A stretch of DNA of 64,000 bases from positions 22,335,713-22,399,712 of the forward strand of contig RSEF01000004.1 of assembly GCA_003993805.1 (NCBI GenBank). Reading direction: 5' to 3'. Below the pieces are notes generated by a model, which did no database searches, was not told where the DNA came from, and was given only the letters and a program-made list of their open reading frames with translations. The DNA is from Himantopus leucocephalus (taxonomy: Eukaryota > Chordata > Aves > Charadriiformes > Recurvirostridae). The translations under genes were made by a program, and so were the position numbers. Of the stretch, positions 35,431-48,400 are shown piece by piece (position 1 is the first letter of the stretch; each line of letters starts with the position of its first letter).

Positions 35431-38400
35431 CTCCTACTAAGGAGGAGTTCAGCCTAAATTCACTAATGTTGCTAGGTTACAACTTGCTGCCTAAAGAAGG
35501 CTTCACCAATCTACCTACTTCTGCCAAGCAAAACTTCCGTTTCCAACACAGGGGTAGCAGGAAGAGATACTATTACTTGGGAATGGATACAGCAGGAAAA
35601 AACAGACACATGTCTCAAAGCTGCTCTTCAGGTCTGAGTGAATGTGAACAGAGATTTTGGTGACTTGGCCGGCAGAGTTGAGTTCTGAAGGTCAGTATGC
35701 AAACTGCTAGGTGATCTTTCTGTTTTAATTTATTTGGATATTTTGTAGCTCTGATGTAGCACTGAAGCTAAAAGAAGCTGAAATATTTAAAAACAAACAG
35801 CATATGATATAAAGCCATGCAGCAACAATTGGCTCTTTCCTAGGTCCACCCAGTTGCGTTAGCCCTACCGCTGCCTTCCTTGCTTCTAAGCCATTTCACT
35901 GACACTGTGACCTTCAACAGGAAGGTCTGACTTGTACTGTGATAAAACTACATTAATCAAAGTTCTTTTTCATTACTAGAAACTAACCCTGGGAATGACT
36001 AGAAATAACTGTAACATTGCATTTAATTTTGTGGTGCAAAATTCATTGTATGTATTTGAAAAACTACTGTGTTGATTACATATATTGAAGAGTAGATTAC
36101 TCAGAAAGCAGATGTAAGAGCTACTTCATTATTTTCTTAAGCCTTGGTAATGCAAAGTCAACAGTGAATGCAAGTAAGTGCAAGTAAAAGCATGGGTGCC
36201 CTTCTTATCAAAAGACTGAAACCTCCAAAGCTATGGCATCAAAGCAGTCCCTACTCGGTGGCTACTCAATGTCAACGATTCCGCCCTTGGAACATAAAAT
36301 GGGATTGAAAACAACTGGGCACTGAAAGTACATGACAGGCAAAGGGGAGGGCGTCCATGACCCAGATGAAGATGTATGTGCATGACAGTGTGGCCCACAG
36401 TATTTCTCTACAGGTCTTTGCGGTTGTCACAGTTCTATATGATTCATTGATCAGTATAAAAGGACAAACCCCCTAAGGTTTGTGATCATGAGTTTTAAAA
36501 TGTTTCAGCCCTGAAACACTTTCATTGGAAGGGGCACACTGCTGCAACACTTTCATTTTTGTGATACTTCACCCAGTGCTATTTGGACATCTTCAAATCA
36601 TTTTATGTTATCAAAATATTTTTCAGAGATCCAGCTCGAAACCTCAAGATGATGTTCAGACATTTTCTTACTCTAGCATGTGGCAATTATGATGAATCAC
36701 AGTTTATTCTGTGTTCTGTCGATCACCATAGTAACCCGTACTCTCTGTATTTAATAGGAAACAAAAAGTTATTTACTTGACAGGAATGGAGTTCTGGGAA
36801 GCACTGGTTTATGAACGTTGGCAAAATATTTTAATGGGACTATTTGCTTCTCAGGTTATTACATGTATCAGCAATTTGATCTTCATCTGTCATGCAGACT
36901 TCACAAGAAGAAATTGATTGTCGTCAAAACGTATTCATTATGATTACAGCTATTTTCTACTTTTATCGGTTGTTACATAAAGCCAGACAGTGCCCTATTC
37001 AGTCCAGATTGTTTATGTATATGTAAAGCATAGTAAAGGTGCCTTGCTAGATATGGGGCTTGTTTTGTATTCCCAGGAACCAACGGGATTCCTAAACTGC
37101 AAAGAGCTAGCAGTTGCTTAGTGTTATTTATTGAAATCATTGTTGTTTAGTGTCAGACCTCTTAAGGCCTATTTTTTTCAAGCCCAAACGGTGAGATTGC
37201 CCATCAGATTTTAATAGTTCCTTTGGTGGTGCAAATTGATTTATTTTATTTTATGAAATGGCTTCCTTCCAGTGTGTTAATTGATCTTTCTGACTGATTA
37301 CTCTTAACAGGGATCAATCCATCGATCTGCCTTGTAAAAGCGGCCCCACAAGAGGCAGAGGCAGCAGAGGGGCAGTAACTGGTATCCAGTGTGGGGCAGA
37401 GGCGGCTGTGGGGAGCCGAGGAGCGCTTTCTGCCCAGCCCCTTGCTCTGTGGGACTCAGGCACCAAATCTGCCTTTGTACTGAACTTTTCCTTAAGCAAA
37501 GTTTAGCCTTAGAGGGCAAGCTGTAGGGAAACCAGGGTGACTGCCCATGCAGTTTTTGTTTATGAAGAGAGTTTCTGCCCTTTCAGTGCCCTGGTGAAAA
37601 CATCCCGTGATACGACATATTCTCAGAAATGTTTATAGAGCAATCCATCAGGAAAAGTCGTGGTCATTACATTTCTGACCTCCTCTACCTGCAACAAGTG
37701 CTTCATTATTGAACTTCATTACTATATATCTGTAAACCACTTACTTTTTTTCTACTTTTACAACTTACCTAAACCATAACTACAAGCACACGTTACTGAG
37801 GTGGTCTCCAGTCCCTCAAGCATTTGTGTATTCTACCTATCTTTCACTAAACATTCTATTATGCTGCAGTGAACTGTATTTTACAATGCATACAAATTTA
37901 AAGCTTGAATTTCACCAGTTCTATAGGGAATGTTTTACCCAGAAGGGTGACTTTATTTCTTCTAACTCGGGAAGAATTTTGATGTTAACTCTGAGACATG
38001 AAGATGTACTGTAAAAATAATGGAAAACACAACTACTAATTCAGAGCTTTTATTTTATTGGAAACACAGGGCTAGCATTTAACATACTTATTTTATACAC
38101 TTAAATATACATTATCTCCCATAGAAGCAGATGCAATCAATACAAAGCATCAAACAGTATGTGTATATTGGCTGTACAAAACCCCCTTTCACAGTCATGT
38201 TATCAAATAGGTTTTCTGACCTCTATTCTTAGGAACGCAATTTGGAGGATGTGCATATGTATGTGTAAAATGAACTATTATTATCACTTCAGCTGTGTGT
38301 GTGTTGGCACTGCAGGATACCAGTTTTGCTGAAGTAATAATTTGGTCATATCAAGGGATGGAAATCAGATCGTCAAAGCACTATTCAGAAGGAATTGCTG

Positions 38401-41400
38401 AGTAAGTGCATTGTGTTTTTTCTTTCCTGCTAAGAGTTTAAACATCATACCTGGATATTATCTCATAAATACCACACACAGAGTACTTATGAGATAGATA
38501 AGGGAAGACTCGTAGCACAAGCAAAATCAGAGGCATTAGGAGTGAGGAAATGTTACTTGTGATAGATGCATTTTTCTAGCATAATGAGCTTACTGGGAAT
38601 GCAGTGGGTTTGCTCTACAAAACAGTTAATCAAAGTATTAGCAAAGCTTTTTCATTTTAAAGTCTGCAGAAGACGACCTCGGGACGATGTGCTCGAGGGT
38701 TTCACTTTGGAGACTAGGTTCAGATTTTTGAGTGGCTTTATAGCAAGCTAATGCTGCACCATCTCCACTCTAAATGTTCAAAGATACAGAAGTCTCATTT
38801 TCAAATTTATTTAAGGCAAGTCTATATAGGCAGGTGCACAGAGAGACTGGCACTAGGTGCACTCTGAAATGGCCAACATAAACTAGTTCTGAACAGGAAC
38901 CCTATAACTATGACTAAGCTATTACCCTCACTGAGCTTTCCTAACAGTCAGGATCAGCCCAAGTGCTTTAGCCAAGTGCAGGATCACAAGATTCATGCCT
39001 AACTCAGAGCACAGACAAGTAAAATTTGCATTTGCTCTTGCAACTTCATCTGCAAAATGGGGATACAAACATTTACCTTTCACAAAGGTGTGGTATGTTT
39101 AAATAATGTAATATTGGATATATTGGATACAATATGAAGATCTTGGATGGGAAACTGCATAAAGGCAAAGCATTAGATCATTAATGCCCACAGTTTATGC
39201 TTTCACATTCTGATGATCAATGTACGCTTGCATCCTTTTTCCAGAAAATAAAAGAATTATTTCTGAGGTAATGGTGAACAGCTTGTAGAGAACTTATACA
39301 TATGAGTTGTACATAATTTATGCATTGAAGAATTTGCATAGCTATTTCATTTCCTTCATAAATGTCATTAGTAGAGAGATATGTCATACAATCCACCTTT
39401 TGTTAATTTACATAGAGCCACAGAACACAGGTCACACATACCAAATAGAAGACTTTAGTTCAAGAAAAGAAATATAATTGCAGAATGGATTTGCTTGCAC
39501 AAACACATGGAAAATTTCAAACAGAGCAAGTAGGTAATATTGATTTTGATATAGCCACCCCTAAAAGTACAGGCTTTACAGAGTCAATACTGTCTTGATT
39601 TAGGTTCTAACCCAACCCAAAGGTCTCAGATTCAGCTCCATCCACTTATTATTGATTTGCCAGGCATGCTGGGTTGTTTTTTTCTCCAGAAATGCTTTTC
39701 TGCTCTCAAATTTTAGCTAGCTCTCCCGAAAGAATGTCTAATACAGTCACAAAGAGCAATTATATTCCTTACAACTGAGCTATTGACTATCGTAATAAAA
39801 AGGAAAGACAGAAGTCATGTCAGCTTAGCTTCTGACAGGACCTTACAGTGCTCCTTCATTCAAAAACACTTATGTAATCAACCAGCAACGAGCTGCAAAA
39901 TATCAGCAGCCCTTAATTTTCTATCAGGTATGACAAAAACTTTATAAAGCTGTGCTATTTTTAAGGAATAAAAAAATCTTATAACTATCACCAAGACATC
40001 AGTTCTATTTTACTATAATACCTCTTTTTTTTTTCTCGCCTGCTATCTGACATCTAAATGTCTGTAATTTTAGACATCAGGACCACATATTGGCAAAAAA
40101 AATCCACAGGCAGAGAGCCGAAAGATATTATTTTTGCCACTTGTAGACAGTAGTTTCACCTGATGTGCACCTTCAGTACCTTCTTCATCTTTTCATGGGG
40201 AGGGGGGCAAGATGAAGGAGCACAAAGAGACAGCACAGCTTCTTTAATAAGCCTTAACAATTTTGCTTTGATTAAATTTGTACAGTAAAATTGAAATCTT
40301 TTGGGTAGGGGTAAAAAAGCCCTGTTGATGAATCATAGAGGAAATTAAGAGAGGAATTAAACTCATGCTTAGACAAGATTAAACAGTTTTCAATAAAAGT
40401 AGCATGTAGGAAATGGAAAGAGACATAAGTGATTGGTTGAGGTGCAAATGCATGCGTGGGTAGGAGGAAAGGGAGGGATAAATTTGTCTGGGGAGTTTAG
40501 GTCATTATAGTTCAATATGGCCATGATCCAGAAAGACACTTGAGCCTACATCTGGTTTTAACATGTGGGTCTCTTTCTCAAAATCTGAGCTCTGCTCACT
40601 TGCTCGGGCTCAGGTTTAAGTGATTTCATCATAGCTGGGATCCTCTCTTGAATTATATTGCCCCACTCCAAAGCTCATAAGCCGACTAACTGAAAGACAG
40701 AATGGCTTTGGATTGGGTATCTACTTGAAAAATCCTTTTTCTGGACACAGAAAAGTGCACACTCTGCTTTCCATTACGGCATGTGCTCAGAAATGGAAAT
40801 GTATTTTTGCACACACAAAGGCTGAAGGAAGAGGAATGATGATGGCAGCCAGAGGGGATGTGACATCGGGACTCCACAAGCCTTTCATTTCTGGAAAATT
40901 TTGCGAGAGGTGGCACACGATAATCAGATTTACCTTGGCCAAAATTACTATGCACTTAATACTTATTTGTGTGGTTGGGTTAGCGGTGCCGGTGCTCGCA
41001 GGCTGCAGGGTGGCAGTGGAGAAGGACCAGCTCAGGGCAGGCAGCTGTGCCACACGCACACCTGAGGACGAGGTAGAGCAGCTCCTCCTCTCACCCTGGG
41101 AGGCAAGTGGGGCTCTCCAAAGTGTCTCTGCAAAGACACTTCATGTTGCAGTCACTAACTACTGATAACAATAAATTGATCCTTTGATTGTTCTTTCTAC
41201 CCCAAGTTTTGGTGGGATTTCTGGCCAGGGCAGAGGAATAACTTTGTGACAAGTCTGCCTAAGTCTGTGGTTCTGAACCACTCATTTGGACTGATTAGCT
41301 TGTGAAAAGGCCACAAATTTTAATGTCATGTATTTTTCCCCATCTTCTCAACCCTAAGAGTCCATTCTGCTTCCTCTCTACGTTCCAATCTTCTATTTTC

Positions 41401-43966
41401 CAGGGCAGAAATAAATATCATTTTGCCTTTTCAGAAATGAACAAGGTAGAAAAGACAGATAGATATACAATACATGTCAGTGGCACCAAGTAGCATAATA
41501 TTTATTTTGCTTAACTCTGTCTCCTGAGAAAGGGGATAGAAGAATCACAGCTTTCATTGAACAATAACGTTAATTTCTAGTTCTCAAAGTTTCACAGAGA
41601 AGCATTAAAACATGATTCTTGCAATGTCACCACAAATATCACTTGGACTTCCTGAATTTTCCTTGCTTCTGAGCTTGCTCTCTGAGAATACAACAATTCA
41701 CTTACACAAACAATTTGCAGAATAGAGGGACCTGTTTATCTAATATGCTACAGATTTCTTTTTCTCCTAGGAAAGCATGATGATGCAGAAGAGCAAACAT
41801 CTATATTTTTATACGACCAAAATGTTCACAAGATATATTTTTAATTGCTGCATTTTATGAATAAGCTACTAGTTAGAAGGTTTCTTTGAAACAATTCAGA
41901 AGTTGAAATGGAAAACTGTGTGTCTTTTTCAGAATCTTTATGCTTCGTTTTTTGTCAACCTCTCAGTCAGCAAGATGAGGAGGCTGATAATTATTCAGGG
42001 TTGCCAATTAACCTACTTAGCAGGTCACATAGGTAACTGGCATAGATTGTGTCAAATCTCATTATTGGGATAATAATTTAATCAGCCAGTGCATTGACTG
42101 AAGGCCAGAGAATCCGGAGAATAAATTAAACAGGAAAATAAAATCAGTACATAGGCAGTCATTATATTTAAATACAAGAAAACGGCTTGTCACACAAAAT
42201 TATAAAGCATACTACTCAATAGTAGAAACCCAGTAAAGTCTGTGGCGGGGGTTGGTGGTATTGAGGGTGGGGGTTTTGCAATCATAATATGTTATGTCGC
42301 CTTGCTTTGATGAATGAAAGATAGTTTTACATATGAAGAAGTAAGCAGCATGCGTGTTATTCTTTAGCATTTAGACAGACATGCAACACAAATGTCTTTA
42401 AAGCAGTGTTACAGACCAGAACTTCCCAGACACATCTGCTTTGTGATCTACGTGTGACAATCCTGGCCTCTCCTTTCCCGTATATCCCATCCGTGTTCAG
42501 TTCGTCATGCCTGGCCTCAGAGCAAAGACAGAGGAACGGCAAGTAAGAAGGTCACATAATGGATAAGATAATATTGCTGGATCTTTCAAGATGGACAGGA
42601 GAGAAGAAAAGTTACAATGAGAGCAATTGTCAAAGTCACAGAGTCAGTGAAAAAGCTGTGCTTTCTCTGCACAGCAATGCTCTACATTTACAAGGTGGCT
42701 GAGTAAATAGGAGGTAGGAAGAGTAGAGTCTCTCTGGAAGAAGAACAACATTTTCTGGGCAGATAGAGAAAGAAATACAAGGCGGAACAATAACATGTTT
42801 AAAAATGGGTTTGAGTGTGAAATACATATTTATATTTGCTTTAAAGAGAGGCACAAACATTACCAGAAATTATCAGAGTTTTAATATTCAAAATATAGAC
42901 TGGAGAAAAAACACCACTATTAATGACAGGACCTAGTTGGTCCCGAATGTGTGAGGTGTGAGGAGTCCCACAGCACAGACAAAAGTACGTGCAAGCCACA
43001 AGAAAAGACCCAAATATGGTGAACGTGCCCAAACAAGAGGGCTATAAAAGAAGCCATCACTGCTCCGAGTAGCGGATCATTCATTTTAAACATATCTCAT
43101 AGGTCTTATGGCCAAGAATTACAGTGTACCAACACTGCTCCAGGACTTGTAATTTATTCACCCAGTAGGAAAAAAAGCGACTACCGTAGCAGCTCACGAT
43201 AGGCCTGTAAAATAAAAACTGCCAGCATGTGAAAACAGCCAGCACGCCAGGAATGAATGCTGATCTCTTAATTAGCTTTGGGGTTTTTTGTAACAATGAG
43301 CAAGAATACATGCTTAAGTTACTAGATGTGACCTAGACCACTCACTTACGTTGTCAAATGTATTACTTTGAATCATAAAATTGTCTTGCCACTGAAGCAG
43401 CATACGTTATAGCAGAAAGGCTGAGCTATTCCAATTTTGGATTTAGAGAAACAACATGCAGCTCTTAAGGGTCTATTTTAACTGTGCCCACAGGATAGAA
43501 ATGCTATAGCAGTCAATAACTTCTTAAATTCTTTTTAAAAAAAATACTAAAGCAGGATAGCATTATTCATGGATGCTGCCCACTAGTCCAGGAGTGCCAG
43601 ATAACAGACTCTGCTTGCAGAGTAAAAAACACTTGCACCTAATTAGTAGAAAACTTAACATCGATGAGTTGAACTTTCTCATTAAAACTTTCCCTGATAA
43701 AAAAGCAGCAAGCTTGAAGATAATACCTTCTGTTTTTTTTAACATAAAGCAAGAGCTCAAAAGTACTGGATAAATTCAGTGCAAGGGCCTCTCAGGAGGT
43801 GTCAGCTCATGTAAATGAAGTTGCTCTTTGCTAGAAGTTTGGAGCCTGGACTCCAACCGCCAGCGCTTTCTCATCTCTGCAGACAGAAGGCCCACTGCTC
43901 CCAGTCTGCTTTTCTGGTTCTTGTGAACATTTCCAGTGTTTTCAGCTCACTGGTAATTTTTATATA
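35431..43966. other. Intergenic DNA without a supported gene
   Basis: No known exon, RNA gene or repeat family was recognised. The longest clean open frame in the window (40713-41165, plus) lies here and is discussed as a finding. GC rises locally at 40980-41120. Confidence 0.65.
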
Positions 43967-44563
43967 TGTGCTGTTTTTGGCTGTGATAGAGTTAATTTTC
44001 TTCATAGTAGCTAGTATGGGGCGATGTTATGGATTTGTGCTGAAAACAGTGTTGATAATGGAGAGATGTGTTAGTTATTGCTGAGCAGTGCTTACACTGA
44101 CTTGAGGCCTTTTCTGCCCCTCACACCCCCCACCAGCCAGCAGGCTGAGGGGGGCAAAGAAGTTGGGAGGGGACACAGCCGGGACAGCTGACCCCAACTG
44201 ACCAAAGGGATATGCCATACTGTGTGATGTCATGCTCAGTATCTAAAACTGGGGGCAGAAGAATGAAGGGGGGGGATGTTTTAAGTGATGGTGCTTGTCT
44301 TCCCAAGTAACCGTTACGCTTGATGGAGCCCTGCTTTCCTGGAGATGGCTGAGCACCTGCCTGCCCATGGGAAGCAGTCAATGAATTCTTTGTTTTGCTT
44401 TGCTTGCGTGCGCGGCTTTTGCTTTACCTATTAAATTGTCTTTATCCCAACCCACGAGTTTTCTCCCTTTTACTCTTCTGATTCTCTCCCCCATCCCACC
44501 GGGGCTGGGAGTGAGCGAGCGGCTGTGTGGTGCTTAGCTGCTGGCTGGGGTTAAACCATGACA
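43967..44563 (+). mobile_element. ERVL-type solo LTR, 597 bp, with 5-bp target duplication
   Basis: This is a complete LTR running from TGTGCTG to ...CCATGACA. I recognise its sequence as an abundant ERVL-group LTR of neoavian and passerine genomes. It is flanked on both sides by ATATA (43962-43966 and 44564-44568), the 5-bp duplication expected for this group. Inside are a degenerate TATA-like ATCTAAAA, an ATTAAA polyadenylation signal (44430-44435) and a GC-rich 3' part. There are no internal genes, so it arose by recombination between two LTRs. Confidence 0.93.
44430..44435 (+). terminator. ATTAAA polyadenylation signal in the solo LTR
   Basis: This hexamer lies at the expected R/U5 position of the LTR. 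It could terminate passing transcripts, but there is no evidence of use. Confidence 0.5.
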
Positions 44564-45368
44564 ATATATTATGTACTAAAGTTATAAATGGCTAATCAAA
44601 TCACATAGGCTACAATCACAGTAAAGAGTGACAGTAGATTAAGAAACTCCATTAGAATACTGAATATTTCACTATCTAGCTAGCTAGAGAAATCCGATTT
44701 TATAAACGCTTTGATAAGGCAAAAGCATTATCAACTCGCTTCCACGATGGTCTAGAGAGCCATCATTTCAGAGGTTAGCTTACGGCAGTAATAAAGGCTA
44801 GGCAGCACAATTCCCATACTGTGAAGTCAGGACATGTTCTAAGTGGGGTTTCAAGCCTGGATGGAGATAAGCCCAAGAGCGAGCAACAATATGGATCTAC
44901 AGACGTATACTTTGCTGTAGCTGTGAGGGACAGTTGCAGAGACTGAACATAAGCTAATTGCATCTTCATCAAAGATAGGTTGTTCTGCATGAGATCTGCT
45001 CTGAGTGATCTCTGGGAGATGGATCAATTAGAAACTTTTTGCTCCCCTTTCATTCATTACATTTTCCATTTCTTTAAAAAAACATTGTATTTTCCATTTT
45101 TCTCTCATTTATAACTCACAGTCTGTAATTGTCATTAACAGTAACCCCATTATGTTGTTGTCATAGCACCATTTTACAACTCTTCATTTTAAAAACATGC
45201 TTTCCAATGACACCATTATTTCTTCAGTTGACAACAACCACCTGTGTACTTGTTAACTGCAAATTTAATGAAAAGAAGTACTAGCTGATATTAAAGTACC
45301 ATAATACAATGTGATAGTGTTTTAGACAGATCCGAACCAGTTAAGATTTCATTCACACACTGCCCCCG

Positions 45369-45401
<33 letters not shown>

Positions 45402-48400
45402 AGCAGTGTCCAGGCTTGAATATTCCTGTTCAGTGCTAATATTTTTCATTCTTCTCCTTACTCAGACTAACACTGACTTAGCGCCTATTCCCCTATATAG
45501 GTGATGCTAATTGCTCACATGCTTGCAGCAAATTGAACCATATACCCCCCGGGACAGTCTGGGGTGGGGAACGACTTCTTGTCCCTCTGGTGAAAATTAT
45601 GATTGCTCACAGCTGTTAATTTCCACTGAAAGGAAAAAAGCAGGCAGGTTTTAATCAGAAGAGATAGAGACGAGGGAAGAAGGCAGGCTCTGAGCCTTCC
45701 CAGGGTTATAGCAACTCCTCCACAAGGAAGGCACTGCAATGTTTTCCATTTCCTAACCCCAAAACAGAGCTAGACCTGCTGCAGCGTGGCCCCTTTGCCT
45801 TGCTCCCCCTCCCGGCCCTCACCCTCACCCCCTCCTCGCAGAGCGGTGTCTCATGGGGGAGGTTAGTTACAACCTATTGGGACCCTCATCTGAGCACCCA
45901 CCTAAATGCCGGGGCTGAGAGAGCAAAGGGTAGACTGCATTTTTCCCCCATCACGACTGCCTGTTTTTCTGGACAGCAGAAGTGGTTTTAAATCACTGCA
46001 AGCTGTGAAGAGCCCAGACCACTCTATCTCACTCTCTAGGCAAGCATTTTATCAGCAGGTTGTATTTTTTACAAATAGATACTATATATTATACTCAACA
46101 CAGAGCACAGTAATCCCACTTCAAGCCCTGGTGAGAAGAGCAGTGTTGGAAACTTGGTGTAGGACACAAATTAGTCCCATATAACTTCCCATGCAGAGGG
46201 TTCCACTGTCTGCCTGCATCTGCGCTGGGCAATTCTGGCTCAGGAAGCAAGAAGTCTTTTGGTTTAGGACTGCAGAATATGGATGATTTTTGTTTGCCTC
46301 TGTGGCTTTCCCACCGCTCACAGAAGAAAGCCTTTATCTTTCAGTAAATGCACAGCTGAACTAATAGATTGTCAGGGGTTCGTTGCAAAAGGACAGTTTA
46401 CTGTTCAAGATAACTCTAAAGATTCACAAGTGTAAGAGTCTGCAACAAAATGTAAAACATTTTAAATGTAATGCAGTGATTAACCACGGGCTTTCCATAA
46501 TAATCATCATTTAGCAAACGTATAAATAGAATAAAAGCAATATTGAAGCAAATAAATGACCTCTGACACAAAAAATGGCTTGCATTTCATATTACTTTAC
46601 TTAACTGCCCCCTCCGTCCCCCACCAAACAGAAGCTTTATTGACAAAATGTGCTCTGGTAATTTAGTCTGTAGACTTAAAGAATGTGCAGCTCTGGGAAA
46701 AACTGAATTATGGCTTCTATTTGTGAGATGAGGAATGGCATGTAATAACTTAATGAACTGGAAGTTTATTAGTTATAAAAGAGAGAACTAATGGAATGCG
46801 TTGTCTATCAGTCTTTTTTTTTTTAACTTGAAAATGTTCAGGTGGGTAAGTGTCACATCCATTACGCATTCATTATCTTATTAATACAAATATGTGCTAG
46901 AATCTCAACAAGCAACAAAAATATATCTCAGCTTCTAATTTAATGTGTATTTTATTAGTCATTTTTGGAGGCTCTATTCTAAACCCAAGTAATTAGAATT
47001 TCTACTCAGATATTTGGCCAGCAAAAAATTCACTTGAACGCAGAAGTCACCAACTTACATCATCTAAGGTTACAGCCCTCTGCTCCCTCTACAGACTGTA
47101 TGCACCAAAACTGTGGAGTAAAATAAATGCAGACACAATCATGATGACAGCCTCATTTCAATAGCTACTTATTGCTATGTAGACATATCAATACAAAAGG
47201 ACAGAAAGATAACGCTTTTAACATGAAACACGCAGAGAAACCAGTCTAACATAAAATGTAAGAATCAAATCCTTGGCTATTAAGTAAGTTTTCTCCACTG
47301 TGTAAAGTATAGGATTTACCTCAGCTACACTTTCACGTGGACTTATTTATTTTGCACAACTGAATGATTTGCTTCAAAATATTTTGGATCATGATATGCG
47401 TGTATGAATATGTAGAATAATAACAACAACAAAGTAGTCTAAAATCTGTTAGTATGTTTCTCCCAGTTTTAGCTCATATGTCTTAAAACCATAATGCCAC
47501 AAATAGTATTTAACCCTAAATAAATACGTAAAACATGTGGAAGTATCAAAAAATGACAGAGAGTAGGAAATTTGAAGTTCAAGTCAACACATATGAAAGT
47601 ATAAGTAGAACAAAGCAGTCAGGTTCTACTCTGTCAGCCCCAGTATTTCATGTGCTGCGTGTATCCTGGGGTAATTTTAATTTTAACCCTGCAATGGCTT
47701 GATCTGTTTGCTTCGATTTTCTATTCCAGATATAAAAATAAGCAAGGAAGGAAAACCTGCATTAATTTATGCCTCTAGTAGTCTCCTGCGGGTGAGCCTT
47801 TTTTGTTTTATTGGGTTTTTTTCATGTGGCCAGTCTAGCAGCAGAAGTCTTACATATATTTAGCTGTTTAGAAGACCAGTCATGGCCATTCCACTTCATC
47901 AGGTAGTAGCATACTATTGACACATTAAACCAACTCAATACATTTGTTTTCTTTATCAATTTATGTTTCATCTCAGAGGTCCGATACAACAGGATTTTGA
48001 ACCATTTGTGCTGAGCACAGTCGAAGGGCCAGTAATCCAATTACTTGATTTTCTTGCTGCACAGAACAGCAGAGAGGGAAAGCCATCTTTCCCTCGCTCC
48101 AGCGAGCAAGCTGCAGGCCTGCATCAGCCTTTAAGCTTCCAGTGTAAAACATACCCCAAGGGCAGCAGAAGGCCACTTAAATACAGCTTGGAGGGCAGAA
48201 GTGGAACATGGCTGTGGCACGTTGGCTTTCTGCCCAGGAATAAATTCCAACCATTAGCATCAAACGCTCATCCTGAAGCTCTCATACTGAAATTAAATGC
48301 AATCTATCAAATGAATAAACAATAATAAATAAAAGCAGCACGAGTAAGTTAAAAAAATAAATTGCAGCAATTTGTACCGTGGATCATCTCTTCTGGATTG

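Noticed and set aside
43815..44381. Open frames overlapping the solo LTR
   Set aside because: They cross the LTR boundary or lie wholly within non-coding LTR sequence; no retroviral protein motif is present.
47963..48325. 120-codon plus-strand open frame as a gene
   Set aside because: No recognisable domain, no splice or promoter context, and an overlapping open frame on the other strand.
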